Shown here in pieces: positions 9,129-18,043 of a stretch of 64,000 bases of DNA. The first letter of the stretch is position 1. Every line of letters starts with the position of its first letter. The position numbers and the translations under genes are program-made. The notes beneath the pieces are model-generated. The model made no database searches, was not told where the DNA came from, and saw only the letters and a program-made list of their open reading frames with translations. Source of the stretch: Paludibacteraceae bacterium (GTDB taxonomy: Bacteria; Bacteroidota; Bacteroidia; Bacteroidales; Paludibacteraceae); contig JAFVAX010000022.1 in NCBI GenBank assembly GCA_017480285.1, forward strand, positions 56,654 through 120,653, in the 5' to 3' direction.

Positions 9129-10469
9129 ATGCTGTCAATGTCCAAACATAGAAAACGCCAATGGCTGTATGTGCTGTTCGACTATTTGTCGGCTATGGTG
9201 GCATGGCTTATGTTCCTTGCTTTCCGCTGGGTGGTAAACGATGGCATAACCTTCGGTTTCTCAACTGTCGTTTTGCCGGCTCTGCATTTGGTTCATTCCT
9301 TGCTTCTGTATCCGCTTTTGGTTATTATAGTACATTACTTGACAGGCTATTACCTTCGTCCTTACAAACTGACATATCTTTACGAAATTTGGAAAACGCT
9401 TATAGGCACATTTTTTATAGGTGGCATAGCCTTTGTTACAATCATCCTTAACGACCCTGTTTCCGATTATACCGTTTATTACCGCTCGCTTATTGCACTT
9501 TGGGCGATACAATTCTGTTGTTCTTATCCGCCAAGACTTCTTCATTCATACCTTATAAAACGCAAAAATCCGCTACAGAAAAAGCAAAGTTTAGTCGTAG
9601 GGGACAAGAGTCTTTTGCCACGCCTTCCACTGAGAGACATTGTCGGAGAGATAAAAGATATTAACAGTTGGGAAAGTGTTTTGAAAAGCAAGACTTTTGA
9701 TGAAGTCATCATTGCTTTGCATAATCCGCAACCTGAGATTCTTTATCCGATAATAAGCAAGGTCTATCCATCTGGCAAAGATATTTCAATGATTCCCAAT
9801 ACGATGGACTTCCTGACAGGTGCCGCCAAGGTGAAAAACTTGACATCTTCGCCACTTGTGTCGGTTACAGACCTGCCTATGGCTGATTGGAAACTATGTT
9901 TCAAACGGGCTTTTGATGTCGTTTCTGCCACCGTAAGTGTTGTGCTTTTGTCGCCTTTGCTTGCGCTTATCGCGATTTTAGTAAAGTCAGATAGCAAAGG
10001 TCCGGTGTTATATAAGCAACAACGCATAGGCAGACGCGGAAAACCGTTTGTGATATATAAGTTTCGCACTATGGTTGCCAACGCAGAAAGTGGCACTCCA
10101 ATGCTTGCTGAGAAAGAAGACAAGCGCATCACCAAAGTAGGGCATTGGTTGCGTAAATATCGTTTGGACGAACTGCCACAACTGTGGAACATAATAAAAG
10201 GCGATATGTCAGTTGTCGGACCAAGACCGGAAAGAGAGTTTTTTATCAGGCAGATAGAACAGCGTGCGCCCTATTACTGTCTGCTTTACAAGGTGCGCCC
10301 CGGACTGACTTCGTGGGGACAGATAAAAGTGGGGTATGCAGATACAATTGACAAGATGATTGAGCGATTGGATATGAACATTGCATACATCAACAACACT
10401 TCGCTCACACTCGATATAAAAATAATAATTTACACATTTGGTATTTTAATAGATGGTAGAGGACAATAA
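9129..10469 (+). CDS. Polyprenyl-phosphate sugar phosphotransferase (WbaP/WcaJ-like)
   Basis: A 446-residue membrane enzyme with N-terminal hydrophobic segments (about residues 10-125), a central soluble region, and a C-terminal bacterial sugar transferase domain. That domain is marked by KRAFDVVSATVSVVLLSPLL (about 258-277), YKFRTM, DELPQLWN and VVGPRPER. Such enzymes attach a sugar-1-phosphate to undecaprenyl phosphate at the inner membrane to start exopolysaccharide or O-antigen synthesis. An internal ATG at 9138 is an alternative start. No glycosyltransferases lie next to it, so the polymer it primes is unknown. Its end overlaps the ClC gene by 17 bp. Confidence 0.92.
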   Translation: MLSMSKHRKRQWLYVLFDYLSAMVAWLMFLAFRWVVNDGITFGFSTVVLPALHLVHSLLLYPLLVIIVHYLTGYYLRPYKLTYLYEIWKTLIGTFFIGGIAFVTIILNDPVSDYTVYYRSLIALWAIQFCCSYPPRLLHSYLIKRKNPLQKKQSLVVGDKSLLPRLPLRDIVGEIKDINSWESVLKSKTFDEVIIALHNPQPEILYPIISKVYPSGKDISMIPNTMDFLTGAAKVKNLTSSPLVSVTDLPMADWKLCFKRAFDVVSATVSVVLLSPLLALIAILVKSDSKGPVLYKQQRIGRRGKPFVIYKFRTMVANAESGTPMLAEKEDKRITKVGHWLRKYRLDELPQLWNIIKGDMSVVGPRPEREFFIRQIEQRAPYYCLLYKVRPGLTSWGQIKVGYADTIDKMIERLDMNIAYINNTSLTLDIKIIIYTFGILIDGRGQ

Positions 10470-12240
10470 TACGAACTATTCTCGTCTTACACGCTTCATT
10501 CATTGGCGTGAGAAACATATAAAACAGCGTGATTTTATTCTCGTTCTTGCCCTGTTCGCAGGGTTGTTGACGGCAATAGCCGCTTGGCTTTTGAAAACGC
10601 TTATTCACTATCTGCAACTCTTTGTTGAATGGTGTGTGAACGCTTCCGGTACAACGCTGTGTTATCTGTTTTTCCCAATGCTTGGTATTATGCTTGCCGC
10701 TTTGTTTGTCAGATACATTGTTAAAGACGATATCTCACACGGAATAACAAAAATACTTTTTGCAATCTCGCAACGCAAGTCTATCATCAAACTGCATAAT
10801 GTATGGTCAAGTATAGTAGGTAGCGGTATCACTATAGGCTTTGGCGGTTCGGTAGGTGCGGAGGCTCCAATAGTACTCACGGGTGCCGCCATTGGCTCTA
10901 ATCTTGCCAAACTGTTCCGTCTTGACCAAAAGACAATGATGCTGATGATTGGCTGTGGAGCGGCAGGTGCTATAGGCGGAATTTTCAAAGCACCAATAGC
11001 CGGACTTGTGTTCACGCTTGAGGTGCTCATGATGGACATTACGATGGCTTCGGTCTCACCACTGATGTTGGCATCAATAACCGCTACCGTTTTTACTTTC
11101 ATCTTTTCTGGAACGGAGCCAATGTTTCCTTTGGACAGCCTTAATCCTTTCAGCCTCAGCAGTCTGCCGGAGTATCTCCTGCTTGGAATAATTTGCGGAC
11201 TTGTATCTTTGTATTTTACAAGGGGGATGAATTTTCTTGAGCAAAAGATGAAGCGCATTCAGTCAATGTGGCTGAAAATACTCATTGGCGGTGTTACATT
11301 AGGTTTGCTTGTATATGTTTTCCCGCCTTTGTACGGCGAAGGCTACGATTCTATTCTATATCTCTTGAACGACCGTGCAGATATGCTTTTTGAACACGGT
11401 CCCCTCGCAGGTTGGTCAGTCGGTTGGTTGCTCGTTCTGTTTGTGGTGCTAATAATAGTATTTAAGATTGTTGCGGCTGTTGCTACCAATGGTGGCGGTG
11501 GTGTCGGAGGAATTTTTGCACCTACGCTTTTTATGGGGTGCCTGACGGGATTTGTTGTGGCTGTGGTGATAAATAATTTCGGTTTGTCGGTGAGTGAGGG
11601 CAATATGGCTCTTGTGGGTATGGCAGGACTGATGGCTGGCGTTATGCACGCACCGCTGACGGGTATATTCCTCATCGCCGAGATGACCGGTGGCTATCAT
11701 TTGTTTATGCCACTTATGGTAGTTGCGGTAGTGTCGTATATGGTTATTATGCTGTTTGAGCCGCACTCGCTGTATGCCATGCGTTTGGCACAGAAAGGCG
11801 AACTGCTTACACATAACAAAGACCGTTCGGTGCTGACCCTGCTTCATATTGAAAATGTTATTGAAACTGACTTTAAGGTGCTTCAGCCGAAGATGACACT
11901 CGGCGAGTTGGTGAAGGTCATATCGGTTAGCCATAGAAACATTTTTCCTGTTGTTGACGAAAATGGCATATTTCTTGGAATACTCTTGTTGGACGAAGTG
12001 AGAAACATAATGTTTCAACCGCGTTTGTATAAGCGTTTTACCGTTGAGCAACTGATGACTTCGCCTATTGCTGTTTTGAGCGATACTATGCCTATGGAGA
12101 AGGTTATGGAAGTGTTTGAAGATACAGGGGCTTGGAACCTGCCTGTAACAGACAATGATAAACGATACATTGGATTTGTCAGTAAATCAAAGATATTCAG
12201 TGCATATAGAGATGTGCTTATGCAATTCTCTGAAGAGTAA
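10453..12240 (+). CDS. ClC-family chloride channel/antiporter with C-terminal CBS pair
   Basis: A 595-residue protein with about ten transmembrane segments followed by a cytoplasmic CBS-domain pair (about residues 455-590). The anion-pathway motifs are present as GSGITIG, GGSVGAEAP and GIFKAPIAG. The glutamate in GAEAP matches the gating glutamate of ClC proteins, and the N-terminal motif retains the GSG rather than GSGIP form. CBS domains usually sense adenine nucleotides. Whether it is a channel or a Cl-/H+ exchanger cannot be told here. It begins inside the end of the sugar-transferase gene. Confidence 0.93.
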   Translation: MVEDNNTNYSRLTRFIHWREKHIKQRDFILVLALFAGLLTAIAAWLLKTLIHYLQLFVEWCVNASGTTLCYLFFPMLGIMLAALFVRYIVKDDISHGITKILFAISQRKSIIKLHNVWSSIVGSGITIGFGGSVGAEAPIVLTGAAIGSNLAKLFRLDQKTMMLMIGCGAAGAIGGIFKAPIAGLVFTLEVLMMDITMASVSPLMLASITATVFTFIFSGTEPMFPLDSLNPFSLSSLPEYLLLGIICGLVSLYFTRGMNFLEQKMKRIQSMWLKILIGGVTLGLLVYVFPPLYGEGYDSILYLLNDRADMLFEHGPLAGWSVGWLLVLFVVLIIVFKIVAAVATNGGGGVGGIFAPTLFMGCLTGFVVAVVINNFGLSVSEGNMALVGMAGLMAGVMHAPLTGIFLIAEMTGGYHLFMPLMVVAVVSYMVIMLFEPHSLYAMRLAQKGELLTHNKDRSVLTLLHIENVIETDFKVLQPKMTLGELVKVISVSHRNIFPVVDENGIFLGILLLDEVRNIMFQPRLYKRFTVEQLMTSPIAVLSDTMPMEKVMEVFEDTGAWNLPVTDNDKRYIGFVSKSKIFSAYRDVLMQFSEE

Positions 12241-12254
12241 AATGGATATTCATT

Positions 12255-12275
12255 ATTAACTATTAACTATTAACT
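12255..12275 (+). repeat. ATTAACT heptamer repeat just upstream of xseB
   Basis: Three exact ATTAACT units end three bases before the xseB ATG (12279). The repeat takes the place where a ribosome binding site would be expected. Confidence 0.9.
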
Positions 12276-12278
12276 AAA

Positions 12279-12461
12279 ATGTCCTACGACCAAGCAATAG
12301 AACGATTAGAACAAATCGTGAAGAAAATGGAGCAACCCGATATCATTCCTATGGATGACTATACTAAGATTGCCCGTGAGGCAACCGAGTTGATTGCTTT
12401 TTGTCAGAAACATCTGACTACTCTCGAAAAAGAAATAAATGATACATTAGCCGAAGAATAG
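12279..12461 (+). CDS. xseB: Exodeoxyribonuclease VII small subunit
   Basis: A 60-residue helical protein with the XseB pattern: YDQAIERLEQIVKKME near the N-terminus and TTLEKEI near the C-terminus. XseB binds several copies to XseA to form exonuclease VII, which degrades single-stranded DNA. XseA is not in this window, although the two genes are often adjacent. The gene follows the ClC gene with only a heptamer repeat between. Confidence 0.9.
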   Translation: MSYDQAIERLEQIVKKMEQPDIIPMDDYTKIAREATELIAFCQKHLTTLEKEINDTLAEE

Positions 12462-12478
12462 TTGTTATTTTTACGGAA

Positions 12479-12510
12479 TTTGTATTTTTATTGAAAAAAT
12501 GGTATATTTG
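12479..12510 (+). promoter_or_regulatory. Promoter for the glucosaminidase gene
   Basis: TTTG (12479-12482), 20 bases, TATATTTG (12503-12510), then CAC. The start codon follows about 20-29 bases downstream. Confidence 0.7.
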
Positions 12511-12530
12511 CACTAACAATTCAATAAATT

Positions 12531-13175
12531 ATGCTTTTTATGAAAAAACGAGGTATAATAGTTTCTTTATTACTATGTGCTGTTTGCGCCTTCTCGCAAT
12601 CACGACAGGCTAGTTATGATGCATACATAGAGCAGTATGCGCCTATAGCACAACAGCAGATGAAAGAGCATGGCATTCCTGCAAGTATAACTTTGGCTCA
12701 AGGACTGCTTGAATCCGGTGCAGGGAAAAGTGAGTTGGCAAGAAATGCTAATAATCACTTTGGCATAAAATGTACAAGCGATTGGAAAGGAGAGGGCTAT
12801 TCTCACGATGACAATAAAAAAGGCGAGTGCTTCCGCAAGTATGACAACCCTGCTGAGTCGTTTGAAGACCATTCGAAGTTTCTGCTCCGCGACCGCTATG
12901 CTTCGCTTTTTGAACTCAAACCTACCGACTATAAAGGTTGGGCTAACGGATTGCGCCGTTGCGGATATGCTACCGACCCGCAGTATGGTCCGAAACTGAT
13001 AAAGATAATTGAAGACTACGACCTTGCGCAATATGACAAAGCCGGTGGAAAAACTGTTGTCAGACGACCTGCCAACAATGCTAACAACAATAAGAAAATA
13101 GTAAAAAACAACGGCAATAACAAAAATAAAAAATCTACTAAACGCTCTACCCACCGACACGGCAGACATCGTTAA
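12531..13175 (+). CDS. Secreted GH73-like N-acetylglucosaminidase
   Basis: A 214-residue protein with a signal peptide (KKRGIIVSLLLCAVCAFSQ) and a glucosaminidase domain (about residues 28-165) with ASITLAQGLLESGAGKSELA, containing the likely catalytic Glu, and NNHFGIKC. The tail from about 175 is very rich in Asn and Lys, then Arg and His. Members hydrolyse peptidoglycan glycan strands. A second in-frame ATG at 12540 (MKKRG) is the better start because it begins directly with the positively charged signal-peptide region. Has its own promoter at 12479-12510. Confidence 0.88.
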   Translation: MLFMKKRGIIVSLLLCAVCAFSQSRQASYDAYIEQYAPIAQQQMKEHGIPASITLAQGLLESGAGKSELARNANNHFGIKCTSDWKGEGYSHDDNKKGECFRKYDNPAESFEDHSKFLLRDRYASLFELKPTDYKGWANGLRRCGYATDPQYGPKLIKIIEDYDLAQYDKAGGKTVVRRPANNANNNKKIVKNNGNNKNKKSTKRSTHRHGRHR

Positions 13176-13181
13176 ATCGTT

Positions 13182-13475
13182 ATGCAAAGGCAGAACACAG
13201 AACCTATCTCCGTTATCCTACAACGCTTCTTGCAGGAAAATAAATTGGAAAAACCACTGCTCGAAAGGCAGGTGGTGCAACATTGGGGAGAGTTGATGGG
13301 GGCTTTGGTGAGTAAATATACCGGCAAGATAGAGATACGAAACGGGATATTGTATGTACAGATTCTTTCTGCCGCGCTCAGGCACGAGATGTTTATTTGC
13401 AGGCAACAGATTGTCAAAAAAATCAACGACAAGATGCAGGCACAAGTCGTTAACGATATAAGATTATTAGGCTAA
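13182..13475 (+). CDS. DUF721/DciA-like protein
   Basis: A 97-residue protein matching the small DUF721 family: WGELMGALVSKYT in the first half and LSAALRHEMFICRQQIVKKIN in the second. Proteins of this family include DciA, the loader of the replicative helicase in most bacteria lacking DnaC. The short Bacteroidota forms have the KH-like core only. It follows the glucosaminidase gene by 6 bases. A helicase-loading role is inferred from the family. Confidence 0.8.
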   Translation: MQRQNTEPISVILQRFLQENKLEKPLLERQVVQHWGELMGALVSKYTGKIEIRNGILYVQILSAALRHEMFICRQQIVKKINDKMQAQVVNDIRLLG

Positions 13476-13482
13476 ACAAAGA

Positions 13483-13510
13483 AATTGTGAATTGTAAATT
13501 GTAAATTGTG
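13483..13510 (+). repeat. AATTGTR heptamer array overlapping the mutS2 start
   Basis: Four 7-bp units (AATTGTG, AATTGTA, AATTGTA, AATTGTG). The last three bases of the fourth unit are the GTG start codon of mutS2. The same four-unit array lies just upstream of lptB (36148-36175) and mlaE (48155-48182). Confidence 0.9.
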
Positions 13511-15925
13511 AAAACCAACCTTGATACTCAAAAATTTGATTTCCAAATAGTAAAGTCTTCATTACTGAAACTTTGCACATTTGCCATAGGTAAAGAAAGA
13601 GTTGAAACAATGTCTTTCTTTACCGATTTTAATGCCCTTGAGTCGGAACTGTCAGTAACATCAGAAATGCTTGCTGCACTGACAGACAAGGAAGTCGCAA
13701 TGCCCGGAGCGGAGATGCACGATTTGCGCGACCAACTGATGCGTATTCGTATTGAAGGACTTTTCTTGGACGAAAACGAACTTTTTACGCTTCGTAAGTC
13801 GTTAGACGCTTTTCAGCAATGGCAGACTTATCTGAAGTCGCTCAACGCAGAGCGTTATCCTCGGCTACGGCAGTTGAGACAAGAGAACGATGACCTACTT
13901 AAACTCGTTGCTGAAATTGACAGGATATTAGACAAGTACGGTCAGTTGCGCGACTCCGCCTCACCCGCTCTTGCTGCAATAAGGCAGACCCTGTTACGAT
14001 CGCAAAATGCTGTTCAGAAAACGCTTATTACCATTCTCAAACAAGCGCAGGTAGAGGGCATAATTGACAAAGATGTGTCGCCGACATTGCGTGAAGGGCG
14101 GTTGGTATTACCTTTGCCACCGATGTATAAACGCAAATTTGGTGGTATAGTGCACGATGAGTCAGCATCCGGCAAGACGATATTCATCGAACCGCAACAA
14201 GTGGTTGAAGCCAACAACCGTATCCGCGAACTTGAAAGTGATGAACGGCGCGAGCGAGTACGCATACTGACAGAGTTTGCCGATACCCTTAGACCATATT
14301 TGCCACAGATACAGCAATCGCAGACAATGCTTGGAACGATTGATTTTATCCGTGCCAAGGCCCTTTATGCACAGCAGATAGGTGCCATAATGCCACAACT
14401 TTCCGACAAACCATTAGTCGATTGGCGCGAAGCCCGGCACCCCGTTCTTGAACAACGCTTGCAAGCGCAAGGAAAACAAGTTGTTCCTCTTACTATCCGT
14501 CTTGACGACAAGAACAGAATCCTTCTTATCTCAGGTCCGAATGCAGGTGGTAAATCGGTTTGCCTCAAAACTGTGGCTCTATTGCAGTATATGCTTCAAA
14601 CAGGTATGCTTATACCCGTTAGAGAAGATAGCAATGCCGGTATGTTCCGTCAAATAATGATTGATATAGGCGATGAGCAGTCTATTGAGGACGACTTGAG
14701 TACTTACTCGTCGCACCTAAGGAATATGAAACGCTTTTTGCTTGATGCTGACAGCCGTACGCTACTCTTAATTGATGAGTTTGGCGGAGGTACCGAACCG
14801 CATATTGGTGGTGCTATCGCTGAGGCTATATTGGCAGAATTGGTAAAAAAGAACTGTTTTGGTGTTGTTACGACCCACTATGATAACCTCAAGCATTTTG
14901 CGGCCGATACTGACGGATTGCAGAATGGCGCAATGCTCTATGATAGAGGACAACTGAAACCGCTGTTCCAACTCAGTATGGGGCAACCCGGCAGTTCGTT
15001 TGCTATTGAGATAGCCACACAGACAGGCTTGCCACAGAGTGTCATTGAGCATGCCAAGAACCTCGTGGGCGACGAGTATATTGACTACGACCGCCATCTG
15101 CAGGACATAGCCCGCGACAAACGCTATTGGGAAAACAAACGCCAGCAGGTGCGTATCCGCGAGAAACAACTTGAGGAACGCATTCAGCAATACGACGAGA
15201 AGATGGCATCTATCAAACAAAAACAAAAGCAGATGCTTACCGATGCCCAACAGCAAGCCGAAGAACTGTTGAGGCAAAGTAATGTTAAGATTGAAAACAC
15301 TATACGAAGAATAAAACAAACAAATGCCGACAAGCAAGAAACCAAAACGGCAAGACAGGAACTTGAGACCTTCAAGCAACAGGTACAGAAAATAGGTGCA
15401 AAAAACAAAGAACAAGGTCTAAAAGTTAAAGAACAAAAAACAAAGGAACAGCCTGCGAAGGGGCAAGAGATAACCGTTGGAGACATAGTAAGAGTAGCCG
15501 GTCAGACGATGTCGGGCGAGGTGCTTGCTATAAGCGGTCAACAGGCAGAAGTGGCTTTCGGACTAATGAAATCAAAAGTGCCATTGAAGAAACTTGAATA
15601 TGTCTCACGCCGACAACTCAAGCAACAGGCACGCACCAACATACCTTCAAACATTGCAGACAGCGTCAGGCAGAAACAACTCACTTTCCGCGACCAATTG
15701 GATGTTCGTGGTTTGCGAGCAAAAGAGGCGATGGAGATGATAACCAACTATTTGGACGATGCGATAATGATAGGAGTAAGCCAAGTGCGCATACTTCACG
15801 GCACAGGTACCGGTGCCCTTCGGCAGATGCTTCGCCAAATGCTTGAGAACAACACTCATATAAAAGCTTACTACGATGCTCATCCCGATAGTGGTGGAGC
15901 GGGAATAACAATAATTGATATTTGA
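13508..15925 (+). CDS. mutS2: Endonuclease MutS2
   Basis: An 805-residue MutS2: MutS-type core and lever, ATPase domain with Walker A GPNAGGKS at about 343-350 and LIDEFGGGTEP (Walker B), a long Lys/Gln-rich coiled coil, and a C-terminal Smr domain (LDVRGLRAKEAM, LHGTGTGAL). MutS2 acts on recombination intermediates and, in some bacteria, on collided ribosomes. No ATG is possible at the N-terminus: homologues begin about where this frame begins, so the GTG at 13508 is the likely start. That GTG lies in a heptamer repeat. Confidence 0.93.
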   Translation: MKTNLDTQKFDFQIVKSSLLKLCTFAIGKERVETMSFFTDFNALESELSVTSEMLAALTDKEVAMPGAEMHDLRDQLMRIRIEGLFLDENELFTLRKSLDAFQQWQTYLKSLNAERYPRLRQLRQENDDLLKLVAEIDRILDKYGQLRDSASPALAAIRQTLLRSQNAVQKTLITILKQAQVEGIIDKDVSPTLREGRLVLPLPPMYKRKFGGIVHDESASGKTIFIEPQQVVEANNRIRELESDERRERVRILTEFADTLRPYLPQIQQSQTMLGTIDFIRAKALYAQQIGAIMPQLSDKPLVDWREARHPVLEQRLQAQGKQVVPLTIRLDDKNRILLISGPNAGGKSVCLKTVALLQYMLQTGMLIPVREDSNAGMFRQIMIDIGDEQSIEDDLSTYSSHLRNMKRFLLDADSRTLLLIDEFGGGTEPHIGGAIAEAILAELVKKNCFGVVTTHYDNLKHFAADTDGLQNGAMLYDRGQLKPLFQLSMGQPGSSFAIEIATQTGLPQSVIEHAKNLVGDEYIDYDRHLQDIARDKRYWENKRQQVRIREKQLEERIQQYDEKMASIKQKQKQMLTDAQQQAEELLRQSNVKIENTIRRIKQTNADKQETKTARQELETFKQQVQKIGAKNKEQGLKVKEQKTKEQPAKGQEITVGDIVRVAGQTMSGEVLAISGQQAEVAFGLMKSKVPLKKLEYVSRRQLKQQARTNIPSNIADSVRQKQLTFRDQLDVRGLRAKEAMEMITNYLDDAIMIGVSQVRILHGTGTGALRQMLRQMLENNTHIKAYYDAHPDSGGAGITIIDI

Positions 15926-15992
15926 TGGTTGATATTTCGTTGTATGGGGGTGCGGTGGCAAAAATGCCACCGAAGTGCACGAAGAATTTTTC

Positions 15993-16037
15993 GAATCTTT
16001 GAATCTTTGAATCTTTGAATTTTTGAATTTTTGAATT
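15993..16037 (+). repeat. GAATCTTT/GAATTTTT octamer array
   Basis: Three GAATCTTT units, two GAATTTTT units and a partial unit lie between mutS2 and the SDR gene, ending 9 bases before the ATG at 16047. Period is 8 bp. Related arrays are at 17533 and 18044. Confidence 0.9.
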
Positions 16038-16046
16038 ATATAGAGT

Positions 16047-16826
16047 ATGTTGGCATTAGTAACAGGTGCTTCGAGTGGTATTGGACTTCAGTATGCTACC
16101 GCTCTTGCACGAGATTATCATACAGACTTGCTGCTTGTTAGCAATCAAGAACAGGAACAGATTGCTGTGGCTCAACAGTTGGAGCAGCAATATGGTGTAC
16201 AAGCAACGGCTCTTTGTCGTGATTTGAGCCGTCAGGATGCAGCAGAAGAGTTGCACAAGTATTGTATAGACAACGATTTGCAAGTTGATATACTTATCAA
16301 CAATGCAGGTGTGTTCTTTTTCAATCCGTTGGTAGATACATCAATGAAGCGTTTTGAACTGATGCTGATGTTGCATGTTGTAACGGTTGCCAAACTATGT
16401 CGTCTGTTTGGCGAGGACATGTGCAAGCGCGGTAACGGATATATACTCAATATGTCGTCAATGTCGGCTTGGATGGCTTACCCCGGTATTCAAACCTACA
16501 ACTCTACAAAAGCCTTTATCTATAATTTCTCAAAGTCTCTTTGGTATGAGTTTAAGCCCAAAGGTGTTGGTATTACCGTAATGACCCCGGGGGCTGTAGA
16601 TACTGCCTTGTTCGGCTTGTCGCCCAAATGGCGTAAGATTGCGGTCAGACTGACAGTTAGCATACCGCCTGAGAAGTTGGTTAAGATAGCCCTTCGCCGT
16701 ATGTTTAAGAAAAAGAAAAAAGGTATGCCGGGCTTTTTGAATTGGCTTGCCACACCACTGCTTAAGCATACACCTGATTGGCTCGTTTTTGCCACCTATG
16801 GTTGGGTTAGCAAGTTCCAACATTAA
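16047..16826 (+). CDS. SDR family NAD(P)-dependent oxidoreductase
   Basis: A 259-residue classical short-chain dehydrogenase: cofactor motif TGASSGIG at residues 6-13, NNAG near 85-88, catalytic Ser region NMSSMS, and YNSTK active-site motif near 151-155. The C-terminal part (about 190-259) is basic with KKKKK and hydrophobic stretches, like DltE/YqjQ-type SDRs, possibly membrane-associated. The substrate cannot be told. It ends convergently with the small lipoprotein gene (4-bp overlap). Confidence 0.88.
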   Translation: MLALVTGASSGIGLQYATALARDYHTDLLLVSNQEQEQIAVAQQLEQQYGVQATALCRDLSRQDAAEELHKYCIDNDLQVDILINNAGVFFFNPLVDTSMKRFELMLMLHVVTVAKLCRLFGEDMCKRGNGYILNMSSMSAWMAYPGIQTYNSTKAFIYNFSKSLWYEFKPKGVGITVMTPGAVDTALFGLSPKWRKIAVRLTVSIPPEKLVKIALRRMFKKKKKGMPGFLNWLATPLLKHTPDWLVFATYGWVSKFQH

Positions 16827-17101
16827 CGAGCATAGTAATGTTCCATAAATTTGAGTATGCACCTTACTTTCAGGTCTGCTATATACCTTTCTTCTGTTGA
16901 ATCGGCAAACTCATAACGATCAAGTGAGGCATCAATCTCGTCGAAGTTTTGTAGGGCATCGTCCCAATCGGCTTCCGACCACGAGTCGCTCTTCTGTTCG
17001 ATGCGCTCTGTGAATTTTTCTAATTTAGAGACGGACTGTTGCTTAAAGTCGCAACTCGAAAGCAGTAATAAGGATAAAGTAATAAAGATAAATCGTTTCA
17101 T
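16823..17101 (-). CDS. Small lipoprotein of unknown function
   Basis: A 92-residue protein with a lipoprotein signal (MKRFIFITLSLLLLSSC, lipobox LLSSC, Cys17). The mature part is acidic and helical (SWSEADWDDALQNFDEIDASLDRY) and looks like a short helical bundle. I do not recognise a specific family; similar small helical lipoproteins are common in Bacteroidales. A -7-like TATATTTG is present upstream on the minus strand (17141-17134). Confidence 0.75.
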   Translation of the reverse strand: MKRFIFITLSLLLLSSCDFKQQSVSKLEKFTERIEQKSDSWSEADWDDALQNFDEIDASLDRYEFADSTEERYIADLKVRCILKFMEHYYAR

Positions 17102-17169
17102 ACAAATTGGTTGTTTATGTTGGATTTTTGTTGCAAATATAATAAAAATTCATAAAAAATGCCATAAAG

Positions 17170-17201
17170 TTTGCAAAATTAGGAAAAAAGTTGTATCTTT
17201 G
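17170..17201 (+). promoter_or_regulatory. Promoter for rpmH
   Basis: TTTG (17170-17173), 20 bases, TATCTTTG (17194-17201). The expected RNA start near 17208 gives a leader of about 60 bases before rpmH. Confidence 0.75.
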
Positions 17202-17233
17202 CAAGCCAAAATGAAAATGAATAATAACCAATG

Positions 17234-17249
17234 CCTTTCGGGAGAAAGG
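17234..17249 (+). promoter_or_regulatory. Leader hairpin upstream of rpmH
   Basis: CCTTTC (17234-17239), loop GGGA, GAAAGG (17244-17249) forms a 6-bp hairpin with a GNRA-type loop in the predicted rpmH leader, 21 bases before the ATG. It could be a translational control element for L34; this is inferred from position and shape. Confidence 0.5.
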
Positions 17250-17270
17250 TTTTCAAAAAACTAAATAACA

Positions 17271-17429
17271 ATGAAAAGAACATTTCAACCCTCACAGCGC
17301 AAGCGTCGCAATAAACATGGTTTTCGTGAGCGTATGGCAACTGCCAATGGGCGTAGAGTACTTGCTGCTCGTCGCGCTAAAGGACGCAAAAAACTTACTG
17401 TTGCTGACGAAGGTCGCCACAAACGCTAA
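17271..17429 (+). CDS. rpmH: 50S ribosomal protein L34
   Basis: A 52-residue, highly basic protein beginning [19 protein letters not shown] and ending in GRHKR, a clear L34. L34 is part of the large ribosomal subunit. The usual bacterial partner rnpA and the dnaA/oriC neighbourhood are not here. It has a promoter and a leader hairpin upstream and a probable terminator downstream, so it is likely a single-gene unit. Confidence 0.97.
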   Translation: MKRTFQPSQRKRRNKHGFRERMATANGRRVLAARRAKGRKKLTVADEGRHKR

Positions 17430-17487
17430 TCTTAGGTATTTGCGACAAAAGACTTGCGCCAAATTGTACGCATAGTCGCCAATTAGA

Positions 17488-17510
17488 GGGAAAAGACTTT
17501 GTCCTTTCCC
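17488..17510 (+). terminator. Probable terminator after rpmH
   Basis: GGGAAAAGA (17488-17496), loop CTTTG, TCCTTTCCC (17502-17510): a 9-bp stem with one mismatch, 58 bases after the rpmH stop. The downstream T tract is weak. Confidence 0.5.
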
Positions 17511-17532
17511 CTATGTTGTATGTTTATTATGA

Positions 17533-17612
17533 GATTCAAAGATTCAACGATTCAACGATTCAACGATTCAACGATTCAACGATTCAACGATTCAACGATT
17601 CAACGATTCAAA
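17533..17612. repeat. Ten-copy GATTCAAC octamer array
   Basis: Ten perfect 8-bp steps: GATTCAAA, eight GATTCAAC units, GATTCAAA. On the other strand it reads GTTGAATC, close to the GAATCTTT units at 15993 and 18044. It lies in the 275-base gap between rpmH and rbfA, which holds no gene. Confidence 0.95.
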
Positions 17613-17628
17613 GATTCGCTATTGCCTT

Positions 17629-17649
17629 ATGCTGAACTTGTTTCAGCAT
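17629..17649. repeat. Dispersed palindrome, CTTGT-loop type
   Basis: ATGCTGAA (17629-17636), loop CTTGT, TTCAGCAT (17642-17649). It has the same loop and same 8-bp stem as 25108-25128, but with a C-G pair replaced by G-C. Confidence 0.8.
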
Positions 17650-17704
17650 CTCTTGCAGAACTTGTTATTCAATTATTATATTATTCAATTAAATAAACTA
17701 AATT

Positions 17705-18040
17705 ATGCAATCAACCCGTCAGCAAAAAATAGAACACCTGATACAGAAAGACTTGGGTGATATATTTCTTAATTATACCCGTCGTTTGCACGGAACGCTT
17801 ATCTCTGTCAGTGAGGTGCGTATTTCACCCGATTTGAGCATCGCACATATATACTTGAGCGTGTTTCCTAATGAGCGTCAGCAAGAGGTGTTTGAACTTA
17901 TAGTAGAGGAAACAAGCAAGATTCGAGGTGAACTCGGGCGAAAAGAGCGTTTTCAGTTGCGTATTATCCCCGAACTGAACTTCCATCTTGACGATACTCT
18001 TAATCGCCTTGAGCACATCGACGAACTTCTTCATTCTTGA
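17705..18040 (+). CDS. rbfA: Ribosome-binding factor A
   Basis: A 111-residue KH-like protein: RQQKIEHLIQKDLGDIF at the N-terminus, ISVSEVRISPDLSIAHIYLSVF in the middle and RIIPELNFHLDDTL near the C-terminus, the typical RbfA signatures. RbfA helps mature the 30S subunit near the 5' end of 16S rRNA. The repeat-rich gap precedes it and an octamer array follows it, leading into the permease gene, so the two may be one operon. Confidence 0.95.
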   Translation: MQSTRQQKIEHLIQKDLGDIFLNYTRRLHGTLISVSEVRISPDLSIAHIYLSVFPNERQQEVFELIVEETSKIRGELGRKERFQLRIIPELNFHLDDTLNRLEHIDELLHS

Positions 18041-18043
18041 TTT

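Noticed and set aside
17499-17696. Open frame through the GATTCAAC array
   Set aside because: It encodes only repeat-derived residues and lies in the rpmH-rbfA gap.
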